In this document: positions 29,438 to 40,500 of the stretch, in pieces
Layout of the letters: every line of letters begins with the position of its first letter
Position numbering within the stretch: the stretch's first letter is position 1
DNA from: [Pasteurella] mairii
GTDB taxonomy: Bacteria; Pseudomonadota; Gammaproteobacteria; Enterobacterales; Pasteurellaceae
NCBI GenBank assembly: GCA_900454475.1
Contig: UGSS01000002.1
Span: forward strand, 124,001-188,000
Length of the DNA stretch: 64,000 nt
Reading direction: 5' to 3'
Notes under the pieces: generated by a model
What the model saw: only the letters and a program-made list of their open reading frames with translations
Database searches by the model: none
What the model was told of the DNA's origin: nothing
Program-made: the position numbers and the translations under genes

Positions 29438-32041
29438 TCAGAATAACTCTTGAGGTTCATGTTGTAATGGAGGGGGATGGTTTGGTGTTGAATTACCTTC
29501 TCCTTGCAGATTATAACCATCAATAGAATAGCCTTTTTCCTCCACATAAGCTCGTCTAGGCTCGGTACCTTTAATAAAGTATTCTAGGATCCCATCATCA
29601 TTATTCGACAATAAACCAGAACCGCTATGAATGCGTTTTTCTACAATGTTTGCCGGTAAAGGCAATTTACGTTCTGGTACATCTTTTAATGCCGTTTTCA
29701 TATAGGCAATCCACGCCGGCATAGCGGTTGATGAGCCAGATTCACCGCGCCCTAACACGCGCTTATTATCATCAAATCCGACATACACTGCTGCAGTAAA
29801 ATTAGCACCAAATCCGGCATACCACGCGTCTTTGGAATTATTAGTGGTTCCCGTTTTTCCCCCGATATCATGTCGGGTAAAGGAGTTTGCAATACGCCAG
29901 CTAGTTCCTTTCCAGGATTGCCCTTTTTCACCGTAGATGGCGGAAGTCAACGCACTACGAATTAAAAACGCCAATTCACCACTAATGACGCGAGGAGCGT
30001 ACTGTACTTGAGAGCCCGCTGTTTTTGCCTCAGCCATCAAATCTACGCTATCTGTTATCTCTTTATTTGTCATCATCTCCAATTCTGGTACATCAGGAAC
30101 CAAATCAATTTGTGGATCTAACTCCTCTCCGTTAATTTCGCTATTGGTTACCTGTAAATTGCCTTCATTCTCCATTGCGGTATCTGTCTTTTTAAATCCA
30201 TCTAATTTTTCTGTTTCACCATAAATTACCGGAATATTATCACAGCTTACACAAGCAATTTTCGGGTTAGCGACAAACAGTTCTGTACCGTCATTATCAA
30301 TGATTTTGTCAATTAAATAGGGATCTACTAAAAAACCGCCGTTATCAAATACCGCATACCCCCTCGCCATTTCTAATGGTGTAAACGAGGCAGCTCCTAA
30401 AGCTAAGGCTTCGCTAGCAAAATATTGCTCACGTTTAAATCCGAAACGCTGTAAAAAATCCGCGGTAAAATCAATTCCAGCCATTTGCATTGCACGGACA
30501 GCAATCATATTTTTTGATTGTCCGATACCAACTCTTAAACGCAAGGGACCATCATAACGGTTCGGTGAGTTTTTAGGCATCCACGCTTTCTGTCCCGGAT
30601 TTTTAATAACAATAGGCGCATCTAACAACACACTGGATAATGTTAAGCCTTTCTCCAAGGCGGCAGCATAAATAAAGGGTTTAATTGACGAACCAACTTG
30701 AACTAAAGATTGAGTTGCTCGATTGAACTTACTTTGTTCAAAACTAAAACCGCCGACGATGGCTTCAATAGCGCCATTATCACTATTTAATGCTACTAAG
30801 GCAGAATTTGCCGCGGGAATTTGTCCTAACATCCATTCCCCGTTATCCCGTTTGCGGATCCAAATTTGCTCATTGACTTTTGGTATTTTTTTACCTGCCC
30901 AACGCATCATGGTATTTGACAGTGATACATTTTCCCCGTTTGCCAGTAATAAAGTTAAACCGTTTTTATCAGCCCCCACAACTGCTGCAGGGACAAAGGG
31001 CGGTGAATATGGCAAGCGTTTTAAAAAGCCGATAATTTGCTCCGTTGTCCAGGCATTTTCCCCGTTTTTCCATAAGGGCGCGCCTCCACGATAGCCATGA
31101 CGCATGTCATATGCAATCAAATTATCACGCAGTGCGATTTGTGCAGCTTCCTGATCTTTAGATTGCACTGTCGTGTAAACTTTATAACCGCTGGTATAGG
31201 CTTTTTCTTCACCAAAACGTTTCACCATTTCTTGGCGCACCATCTCGGTTACATAATCCGCACGAAAATCCAATTGCGCCCCGTGATAGCTGGCAACAAT
31301 AGGCTCTTTGGACGCCTCATCATATTCCGCTTTGCTGATATAATTCATATCCAACATCCGCCCAAGCACCACATTGCGACGTTCTTCCGCCCGTTTAAGG
31401 GAATAGAGCGGATTCATAGTAGAAGGCGCTTTTGGCAGACCGGCGATAATCGCCATTTCTGATAAGGTCAATTGATTTAACGCTTTGCCAAAGTAGGTTT
31501 TTGCCGCTGCTGCAACCCCGTAGGCACGATAACCTAAATAAATTTTATTTAAATACAATTCCAAAATTTCATCTTTGGTCAGCGTATTTTCAATTTCGAT
31601 AGCCAAAATGGCCTCTTTGGCTTTACGAATGATATTTTTTTCCGGCGTTAAAAAGAAATTTCGTGCCAATTGTTGCGTAATGGTACTCGCTCCTTGCGAC
31701 GCACCACCTTGTGAAATTGCCACAGAAATTGCCCGCGCAATTCCGATAGGATCTAATCCGTGGTGTTCATAAAAACGACTGTCTTCCGTGGCTAACACCG
31801 CTTCGATCAATTTTTTCGGCACATCAGCAAGCTTCACCGGAATACGACGCTGCTCCCCCACTTCCCCGATTAACTTACCATCAGCGGTATAAATTTGCAT
31901 GGGCTGTTGTAATTCCACCGTTTTTAAGCTATCTACATTGGGCAAGTCTGATTTTAGCTGCACATAAAAAATACCACCCACAATACAGCCTAAAATAATC
32001 AATGTTAATAGCGAACTAAATATTAATTTTGCGATCCGCAT
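29438..32041 (-). CDS. mrcA: Penicillin-binding protein 1A (transglycosylase/transpeptidase)
   Basis: This bifunctional inner-membrane enzyme polymerises and cross-links peptidoglycan. It has an N-terminal transmembrane anchor (residues 8-28), a GT51 domain with Glu86 in ATEDSRFYEHHG, an OB-like insertion, and a transpeptidase domain with Ser451 in SSIK and the KTGTTNNSKDAW box. The 867-aa length is normal. It is divergent from comA, as in H. influenzae (ponA/comA), and a competence regulatory site overlaps its start codon. Confidence 0.95.
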   Translation of the reverse strand: MRIAKLIFSSLLTLIILGCIVGGIFYVQLKSDLPNVDSLKTVELQQPMQIYTADGKLIGEVGEQRRIPVKLADVPKKLIEAVLATEDSRFYEHHGLDPIGIARAISVAISQGGASQGASTITQQLARNFFLTPEKNIIRKAKEAILAIEIENTLTKDEILELYLNKIYLGYRAYGVAAAAKTYFGKALNQLTLSEMAIIAGLPKAPSTMNPLYSLKRAEERRNVVLGRMLDMNYISKAEYDEASKEPIVASYHGAQLDFRADYVTEMVRQEMVKRFGEEKAYTSGYKVYTTVQSKDQEAAQIALRDNLIAYDMRHGYRGGAPLWKNGENAWTTEQIIGFLKRLPYSPPFVPAAVVGADKNGLTLLLANGENVSLSNTMMRWAGKKIPKVNEQIWIRKRDNGEWMLGQIPAANSALVALNSDNGAIEAIVGGFSFEQSKFNRATQSLVQVGSSIKPFIYAAALEKGLTLSSVLLDAPIVIKNPGQKAWMPKNSPNRYDGPLRLRVGIGQSKNMIAVRAMQMAGIDFTADFLQRFGFKREQYFASEALALGAASFTPLEMARGYAVFDNGGFLVDPYLIDKIIDNDGTELFVANPKIACVSCDNIPVIYGETEKLDGFKKTDTAMENEGNLQVTNSEINGEELDPQIDLVPDVPELEMMTNKEITDSVDLMAEAKTAGSQVQYAPRVISGELAFLIRSALTSAIYGEKGQSWKGTSWRIANSFTRHDIGGKTGTTNNSKDAWYAGFGANFTAAVYVGFDDNKRVLGRGESGSSTAMPAWIAYMKTALKDVPERKLPLPANIVEKRIHSGSGLLSNNDDGILEYFIKGTEPRRAYVEEKGYSIDGYNLQGEGNSTPNHPPPLQHEPQELF

Positions 32042-32048
32042 CGAAAAA
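32027..32048. promoter_or_regulatory. Candidate CRP-S (Sxy-dependent competence) site for comABCDE
   Basis: TTTTGCGATCCGCATCGAAAAA fits the Pasteurellaceae CRP-S pattern, an imperfect dyad with T4GCGATC in the left half and GATCGCA-like bases in the right half. The C6/G17 positions that distinguish CRP-S from ordinary CRP sites are present. It overlaps the mrcA start codon (32039-32041) and is 164 bases upstream of comA. CRP-S sites drive competence operons with CRP and Sxy. No closer candidate was seen in the intergenic region. Confidence 0.65.
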
Positions 32049-32211
32049 TTCTCTCTTGTTTAATGCAAAGACGATAAAAATTCGAAAAACTTAATTCAAT
32101 TCAAATTTCAATCTTGAATAAGTCACTTTAACTTAAGCGCTTAGTATAAAGTTTACTGAGCAAAAACCAAAGCTAAATGTGTAATGACAAATGTAAAATA
32201 AGGTAAAGACT

Positions 32212-33042
32212 ATGTTATTTTTTGATAATTCTCCGTCAATGGAACTTCAAGCTGGACTCTGGAAAGTGGGTAAAAAATGGCAAGTTTTGTGGTTCTATCC
32301 GCAAAATCAACCGCACTTTATCCAAGTCGAATCCCTCTCGCTTAAAGATATTGAAGCGAAAATTTTGCAACAATGTCCACTACTAGATAATCTGGATTTA
32401 AATTTTGTTTATGCGGTGCCAGCACAATATGTTTGGCAAAAAACAGCGATGTTGTCGCAATTTACTAATTTAGAAGAATGTGAGCAACAATGCCGTTTTA
32501 TCTTGGAAAAAGAACTGCCGGTGCCATTGAATAAAATCTGGTTTGATTTTCGTCCGGTACCGCTAAAACAAGGTTTTCGTCTCGATATTTTTGCGATTAA
32601 AACGGAAACCGTGGCGGAATATTTGGCTGAATTTCTCCCATTCCCAGTAACCGTCTTGGACAGTACAACCAACGCGATTATTCGAGCCTTTGAATATTGT
32701 TTGCAGCAAGAGAAAAAAGACAGCTTATTGATTTATCAAGATAATGAGCAAATTATTGCTATTCAACAAAAACCGCATGAACTTAGAATTTTGCAAAAAA
32801 AAGGTAAAAACTTAACCGCACTTTTTGAACAATTTTGCAAACGTTATCAAGAAACACCGACGCTGATTTATTTCCACAGCACAATTGCGGTCACAGGACC
32901 CATCCCACAAGATTGGCAATTGATTGAATGTGATTTGCCTTTTATTGCGCTCGGCAATGCACTCTGGAAACGCGCAACCTTTGAACCGAATTTATCTACC
33001 ATGCAAGTGCCGACAGAAATGGAAGACAGTCATGTGCATTAA
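32212..33042 (+). CDS. comA: Competence protein ComA (PilM-like)
   Basis: This is the first gene of the competence operon. It is a cytoplasmic actin-fold protein related to PilM that works with ComB-D in assembling the DNA-uptake type IV pilus machine. The 276-aa sequence is divergent, but position (divergent from mrcA), length and following genes match H. influenzae comA. AGGTAAAG precedes the ATG. Its end overlaps comB by 11 bases. Two exact uptake sequences (32309, 32816) lie in the gene. Confidence 0.88.
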   Translation: MLFFDNSPSMELQAGLWKVGKKWQVLWFYPQNQPHFIQVESLSLKDIEAKILQQCPLLDNLDLNFVYAVPAQYVWQKTAMLSQFTNLEECEQQCRFILEKELPVPLNKIWFDFRPVPLKQGFRLDIFAIKTETVAEYLAEFLPFPVTVLDSTTNAIIRAFEYCLQQEKKDSLLIYQDNEQIIAIQQKPHELRILQKKGKNLTALFEQFCKRYQETPTLIYFHSTIAVTGPIPQDWQLIECDLPFIALGNALWKRATFEPNLSTMQVPTEMEDSHVH

Positions 33043-33541
33043 TTTGTTACCTTGGCGCCTTTATCAACATCAAGCGAAGAGAAAAACTTTTCTTTTCGCA
33101 CTATTGATCGTACTGTTGTTGACGTTGCTTATTTTTAATTGGATGTTTTACCAAAATGAGCAGCTTCAACAACAGCGGCGCCAAAAACAAGAAGATCTCA
33201 ACCAACTTCGCCAAAATTTAACGCATTTGCAGCAAGATATAGCACAACTTCGTCAACATTATCAACCGAATACGAAAGTGACGACCTTTTCCACTCCCTC
33301 GGTTTTGCATTTATTGGAGCACTTGGCGCAATTGCCGCTTGAACAAGGCGAATTACAACAATTGAAATTGGCAGAGCATCAATTGGTGATAAACGGTAAG
33401 GCGGAAAATGCCACGGAATTTGAAGGCTTACAACAATATCTCAAACAGCATGTATTTGCCGGCGTAAAATTAACGCAATTTAATCCTGCTCAAACGCAGA
33501 TTTTTTTTGAATTTCAATTGCCATTGGAGGAGGAAAAATGA
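33032..33541 (+). CDS. comB: Competence protein ComB (PilN-like)
   Basis: This is a 169-aa inner-membrane protein with MCINLLPWR at the N-terminus (the PilN-type cytoplasmic tail that docks PilM), one transmembrane helix (residues 20-38) and a glutamine-rich coiled coil. The start at 33032 overlaps the end of comA, and an earlier in-frame start at 32924 lies wholly inside comA and is rejected. Its stop overlaps comC by four bases (ATGA). Confidence 0.87.
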   Translation: MCINLLPWRLYQHQAKRKTFLFALLIVLLLTLLIFNWMFYQNEQLQQQRRQKQEDLNQLRQNLTHLQQDIAQLRQHYQPNTKVTTFSTPSVLHLLEHLAQLPLEQGELQQLKLAEHQLVINGKAENATEFEGLQQYLKQHVFAGVKLTQFNPAQTQIFFEFQLPLEEEK

Positions 33542-34113
33542 CGACTACTCCTTTGAATATCAATCGGTTATTTGTAAACCGCTTGAATGGTATAAGTTGG
33601 TTAAATGATCCCAATAATTGGTTTGGAAAACTGCTTAAATTACCCAAATGGCAACAATATGCTCTCTTGCTTGCCATCAGTGGCAGTAGCTTGATTTTAC
33701 CAATAACGGATTATTTTCACTTGCAACAAGTGCAAGCTAATCTTGAGCAACAGCTTTTGCAACAACGTCGCGAATTACAACAGCAACAACAGCGTTTACG
33801 TAGCTTGCGACAGCAATCCAACGCCACGTTTCTTGCGCCGGAACGCGCAGAAAAACTGACTAAGTTTAATCAACAAATGAATACCTTGTTGAAAGATCGG
33901 CTACAGGTTCAGCGTAATCAATGGGAATTTCGTCAATTTCCCTTATTATCGCTGCAAGTTCAAGGCAATTTTACTCATTTATCACAATTTTTGACCGCAC
34001 TTTTAACGCAATATCCGACGTTAAATGTAGTGAGTGTGCATATTGAACGTGCGGATCAGGAGGCGGATTTTTCGATACAAAGTGAAATGACATTGCAATT
34101 TAAGGACAAATAA
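33538..34113 (+). CDS. comC: Competence protein ComC (PilO-like)
   Basis: This 191-aa inner-membrane protein resembles PilO. It has a short cytoplasmic part, one transmembrane helix around residues 42-60 and a strongly glutamine-rich coiled coil (residues 65-100), then a small ferredoxin-like periplasmic domain. It would pair with ComB to form the alignment subcomplex between ComA and the ComE secretin. The start is coupled to the comB stop and the end overlaps comD by one base. Confidence 0.87.
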   Translation: MTTTPLNINRLFVNRLNGISWLNDPNNWFGKLLKLPKWQQYALLLAISGSSLILPITDYFHLQQVQANLEQQLLQQRRELQQQQQRLRSLRQQSNATFLAPERAEKLTKFNQQMNTLLKDRLQVQRNQWEFRQFPLLSLQVQGNFTHLSQFLTALLTQYPTLNVVSVHIERADQEADFSIQSEMTLQFKDK

Positions 34114-34499
34114 TGAAAGTTAGACGTTATTTACCTGTACTTTTCTGCTTAATCGCTACATTAACGCAAGCCTCTGATCCCTTTGATCGTCGTCAACGTC
34201 AACGCGGAGCGCCGGTGGATACAGCAATAGCAACCTCCCTTTGCCGGCGTGATGTGGCGACGCTTGCGCCAAAAACGCCGATAAATCAGTTAAAGATTAT
34301 CGGCGTTATCATCCAATCCGAACAATCGCAAGTCCTTTTTTCTTCGTCAGATCAAACGGTTATCAGCGCATCCAAGGGGGATAATATCGGGCAGGAGCAG
34401 ATGCAAATTGCACAAATTTCAACACATCAAATTCAATTATTAAACTGGCAAAACAGTGCCGATTGTCGGCAGGCAGAAACGGTTTCATTAAAATTTTAG
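34113..34499 (+). CDS. comD: Competence protein ComD (PilP-like)
   Basis: This 128-aa periplasmic protein has a signal peptide (MKVRRYLPVLFCLIATLTQA) and a small beta domain (LKIIGVIIQSEQSQVLFSS...SKGDNIG), as expected of a PilP-like linker between the ComB/ComC inner-membrane complex and the secretin. No lipobox cysteine is present at the cleavage site, unlike many PilP lipoproteins. It overlaps comC by one base and lies nine bases before comE. Confidence 0.85.
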   Translation: MKVRRYLPVLFCLIATLTQASDPFDRRQRQRGAPVDTAIATSLCRRDVATLAPKTPINQLKIIGVIIQSEQSQVLFSSSDQTVISASKGDNIGQEQMQIAQISTHQIQLLNWQNSADCRQAETVSLKF

Positions 34500-34508
34500 G
34501 ATTAAAGT

Positions 34509-35918
34509 ATGCAAAAAATGGGGTTATTTGTTTTTAAGTGCGGTCTGTTTTTTCTGTGTTTTTCCGCGTCCTTTGCCGCGGATAATCCTTCATTAGGACA
34601 ACAAAGCTTTAATATTCGTTTAAGACAAGCGCCGCTGGTACCAACCTTGCAGCAATTGGCGCTAGATCATCAAACGAATTTAATTATTGACGACGAATTA
34701 GAAGGCACGATTTCCTTGCAATTAAATGCGACTAATTTAGATCAACTGCTGCATTCTGTTGCGAAAATTAAGCAACTGAATTTGTGGCAAGAAGATGGCA
34801 TTTATTATTTAAATCAAAAAGATAATGAATTAAATAAGGAGGTTTCAACAACTGATGCCTTTGAGCGTTTTCCGTCGCTGCCTGCGGAAGTGGCGGCGCC
34901 TGCACTTGTCACAACTTCAATTAAATTACATTATGCCAAGGCGTCGGAGGTGATGAAATCTTTAACCGGTGGGAGCGGTTCTTTATTATCTGCCAACGGA
35001 AATTTAACCTTTGATGATCGCAGTAATTTATTGTTGCTTCAAGACGAAAAGCCTATTGTCAATCAAATTAAAAAGCTGGTGGCAGAATTGGATAAGCCCA
35101 TTGAACAAATTGCCATTGAGGCACGTATCGTGACGATTAGTGATGAAAATTTAAAAGAACTTGGCGTGCGCTGGGGAATTTTTAATCCATCTGGTAGCAG
35201 TCATAAAATTAGTGGTAGCTTGGAAGGCAACGGTTTTTCTTCAATTGCTAAGCAGCTGAATGTCAATTTTGCTTCGCCCACCACACCTGCCGGTTCAGTG
35301 GCGTTGCAAGTGGCGAAAATTAACGGGCGTTTATTAGATTTGGAGTTAACTGCCTTGGAGCGGGAAAATAATGTGGAAATTATTGCTAGCCCGCGTTTGC
35401 TGACGACCAATAAAAAAAGTGCCAGTATTAAACAAGGGACAGAAATTCCCTATGTGATCACCAATGGCAATAACGATACACAATCGGTGGAATTTCGAGA
35501 AGCAGTGCTGGGTTTGGAAGTCACGCCGCATATTTCACAAGGTAATACGATTTTATTGGATTTGCTCGTTAGCCAAAACTCGCCAAGTGGTACGGTTACC
35601 TATGGGCAAAGCGAAGTGGTATCCATTGATAAACAAGAAATTAGCACACAAGTTTTTGCGCATGATGGTGAAACCATTGTGTTGGGTGGCGTTTTTCACG
35701 ATACGGTTAGCAAAGGCGTGGACAAAGTGCCGCTGCTTGGCGATATTCCGGGGCTTAAACGTCTATTTAGTCGAGAAAGTGAACGCCATCAAAAACGGGA
35801 ATTGGTGATTTTCGTGACACCACATATTTTGCAACAAGGAAAACCCGTAGAAAAGAACGCTCGCACAGCCTCTCCCAAAATAGCGGCGTCGAAAATTTCT
35901 GCATCTAAGAAAAAATAA
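34509..35918 (+). CDS. comE: Competence secretin ComE (PilQ-like)
   Basis: This outer-membrane secretin forms the pore through which the DNA-uptake pilus passes. It has a signal peptide (to about residue 23), an STN domain (30-90), a secretin N1-type domain (130-200) and the C-terminal secretin barrel with the VPLLGDIPGLKRLFS signature. The length is 469 aa. An exact uptake sequence (34538) lies in the signal-peptide codons. It is the last com gene here; the comF that follows it in H. influenzae is absent and purA comes next. Confidence 0.93.
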   Translation: MQKMGLFVFKCGLFFLCFSASFAADNPSLGQQSFNIRLRQAPLVPTLQQLALDHQTNLIIDDELEGTISLQLNATNLDQLLHSVAKIKQLNLWQEDGIYYLNQKDNELNKEVSTTDAFERFPSLPAEVAAPALVTTSIKLHYAKASEVMKSLTGGSGSLLSANGNLTFDDRSNLLLLQDEKPIVNQIKKLVAELDKPIEQIAIEARIVTISDENLKELGVRWGIFNPSGSSHKISGSLEGNGFSSIAKQLNVNFASPTTPAGSVALQVAKINGRLLDLELTALERENNVEIIASPRLLTTNKKSASIKQGTEIPYVITNGNNDTQSVEFREAVLGLEVTPHISQGNTILLDLLVSQNSPSGTVTYGQSEVVSIDKQEISTQVFAHDGETIVLGGVFHDTVSKGVDKVPLLGDIPGLKRLFSRESERHQKRELVIFVTPHILQQGKPVEKNARTASPKIAASKISASKKK

Positions 35919-36067
35919 CGCTAAAAATCCACAAAAAATGACCGCACTTTATTGGATGATATTAAATAAATTCACCGAAATGTCCGCTAATCTTGAAAAA
36001 TTGCAAGATTACATTGAGATCAGGGCTGTAAAATAGTAAAGTAGTTAGCTGTTCGTTCATTTCCTAA

Positions 36068-37387
<1,320 letters not shown>

Positions 37388-37453
37388 ACTCGTTATATTT
37401 TGACCTCACTTTGTGTGGTCAATCATGTCTAAACATCAATGATATGGCGCTCG

Positions 37454-37495
37454 AAAGTTAGACAATCAGTCCGTTGAATGATTGTCTAACTTTTT
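37454..37495 (+). terminator. Terminator after purA
   Basis: A perfect 15-bp stem (37454-37468 with 37479-37493) has a ten-base loop and ends in TTTTT. It stands between convergent purA and the autotransporter gene. A weaker hairpin based on TTGACC/GGTCAA lies at 37401-37423. Confidence 0.9.
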
Positions 37496-37513
37496 GGGGC
37501 AGATCAAATCTTG

Positions 37514-40500
37514 TTACCAGTGATAACCTAGGGTTAATCCAGCATAGTGTTGATGTTTCATTTCATCCCCTTTCAATAAGCCGATATGTGTTGAGATTTC
37601 CCAATTTCTCATTTTTACGTCAAAGCCGATTTCATGTTTAAAATGACGGGCGAAACGTTGTTTTAGTTGAATATTATTCACTTTGAATACGTCAATACCA
37701 AATACTTTACGACGCGCATCAATGTATTCACTGGTAAAACGTGGTGTAATAGAAAATGCTTCAAAATCGAAGTGTTTTGCTACGTTTATTCCAGCTTGAT
37801 ATACGGGTAACCCAAAGGATTTAACGGAGATATTAGCGCCATTTAATTGATAATCTACACCAGATAAATGATAGTACTTAGCACCGATATAGGGTTGTGC
37901 CAACCAACCATTATTTTCCCAACGTTTACTTAATGTTACTCCCATCGATGTAATCCGACGATGAAATTTTTCGGTTTGGTTATCGATATTTAGGCGATTT
38001 CTGCTGGTTCCGTAACCTAATTCAAGTGCTGCAAGCCAGCCATCTTCTGATTGGTATTTTCCATAGACCGTTAGCATTGTGAGTTTGCTGTTACCGCTTG
38101 CTTGGTCAAAGTCATTGTTGGCATTGATATTTGATAGAATACCGCCAAAATGCAGGTAATTATTGACCGCACTTTCTAGCCCAATTTGAGTTAAGGTACT
38201 GTGTTGCCGGTAATCACGATAGTTATCAGAGCCAAATTTAGCTTGTTGATATGTCGTGCTTACCCAAACCGAGAAAGGATCATTACGATAGGTGGTGATA
38301 GCATGGTTATTGCTTCCGGTCATTTGCAGTAAATTATTTACTTGTGCGGAAATTTCAGATAATGCTGTGTTGGCATAGCGGCTTATACCCGCACGTTGCG
38401 CTATATCGGTTGTTGCTGCTCGTTCATCTTCAGCGGCAATCGCGTCAAGTACTTCTCGTCTGAATGCATCAAATTCCTCTTCGCTAAGATCTCCTGAAGC
38501 TGCTCTATAGGCTAGATTTTCTAACTCATTTACACCAAGGGTATTTACCACTGCTTGGCAAACTTGGCTGCTATTACTTTGCAGGCAAAGTGCTTCTGCC
38601 TGTTTTAAGATGCTACTTGTCGCTGCCATAGCGGTATAATGCTGCTGTGCTTCATTCACTTGGTAAGCGGTATCCACAAGTAAGCGATTTAGATCACTGA
38701 TTGCAGTATTAACTTGTTGTGCTAATGTCGAATAATTAGCGACTTCCTGTTGTAGTTTTTGCAGTTGCGATTTAGCAATCGCCCGAGAAATAAAGCGAAT
38801 CCAGTGTAATCGATTAATATAATCTTCTTTGGCGTAAACTTCTTGTTGTTTATTGACAAGATTTTTCTGCGCCTGTTGCTGTTCGATTTGTTTCTGACGT
38901 AAATCAGCCTGTAAATTATTTAATTCCGTTTGGTAACGTTGCGCTAATGCTTTAGCCTTATCAATTTCAGCTTGTTCAGCAGGGTTTTGTTGTTGTGCAT
39001 CACGCAATGGGCTGTATAACCGGTAATCATTACGTTCATTTTTCAAAATATAACGATATGTCCCTAAATCCACATAACCATTTTTAAGTTGAACATTTAA
39101 TTGTTGCAGATTTTGTTTTGGATTGGTTAAGGTTAATAGGCTAAGCGGGCTTACTGCATTTGGTTCACGCCCTGTATTTTCAATAGAAAATAAGAAGTTA
39201 CCGCTAGCTAAACCGTTTACAGTAACATGATCGCCTTTTTGCTCTGCGACATTGGTTAAAGCATGGAAGTGTCCATTACCTGATAATTTACCGTTAATTA
39301 CAAGATGGTTGTAGCGTGATACAGTGGATTTATCGGCGTTGTTTAAATAAACATCTGCACCACCGTCTAACGTTAGATTGCCCAGTGTGCTATCTCCGGT
39401 CATTGTCCAATTAGCGTTAAATGCTAAAGTTACTTGGCTTTGTGGCGTACCTTGTACTGTACCAAGAAAATGCGTTTTACCAATCACTAGTCGGCTATGA
39501 TCATTTAAGATAGCATTACCTTTCGCTTGTAAAGTTGGCATACTGCGCCAAATTTTTTGTGAAAAAATAGGTTTACTGCAAGAGGTTTCGCCGGTGTAAT
39601 CGGAACGTTGGCAAACCGGAGTATTGTTCACCGCCCCTAATTGAATTAGTGCGTGTTGGGAAGCAGTGAAATTACCGTTTATCGTTTCTACGTTACGGGA
39701 AACGTATAACTTCCCGTTGTTATGTACAGAAAAATTTTCTGCAGTAAAATGGCGATTTATCCATTCATCATCATGTACCACATCTTGTTTTTGGTTCATA
39801 TCATAAGCGTGTGGCGTTGGTTTACCAGATAAAATAACGGTTCCGTTGTTTGTACTGAATGTTCCATTTAATGCCATTCCACCGGTTAATAATAATTGGG
39901 CGTTTTCACTTGTCGGTTTAAATACGACATTTAAACGACCATTGACTTTGCGAGGATCGGTTTCACCGAAAATACCGGCAAATGTACTTGTTTCGATTGT
40001 TTTGGCAATTTTGATTGCTTGCTCTTTATCGCTGCCGATAAATTGCCAATCATTAGAACTGGTTTGGTTCGTCGGATAATAACGACCTGGATTACCATTT
40101 GGTTTTAATAGGAAGTAATCAGTACGATTTTTTGCGTGTATATTGATGTATTCATAAATATCCGCCCCGTGTTGGCGCCAATTTCCCCAAGTTAAGTGTT
40201 TCTTTTCAGCGTCGATAGTAATCGTAGAGGCTTTATTAGCATTATGGTTGACAATTTGCGCACCCTCATCGGTATTGCGGATACGAGCAAAAGTTAAGTC
40301 GTTACCATTTACATCCAAACGCCCACCACGGAAACCAAAATAAAGATTATCGGGTTTCACTTGCTGGCTATCATTTAACACGACCGTTGGGCGCCCACTT
40401 ACAATTCCTACTTGATTGAAGGCTTGTTTTCGACCTTGTTGATCTGCCTTTTGAGCAAAGATAACCGTACCGTCACCCACACTAATGTCACCGTGATTTT

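Noticed and set aside
32924..33031. Longer frame for comB beginning inside comA
   Set aside because: MCINLLPWR at 33032 is the PilN-like start and gives the usual length; the extension is out-of-frame comA sequence.
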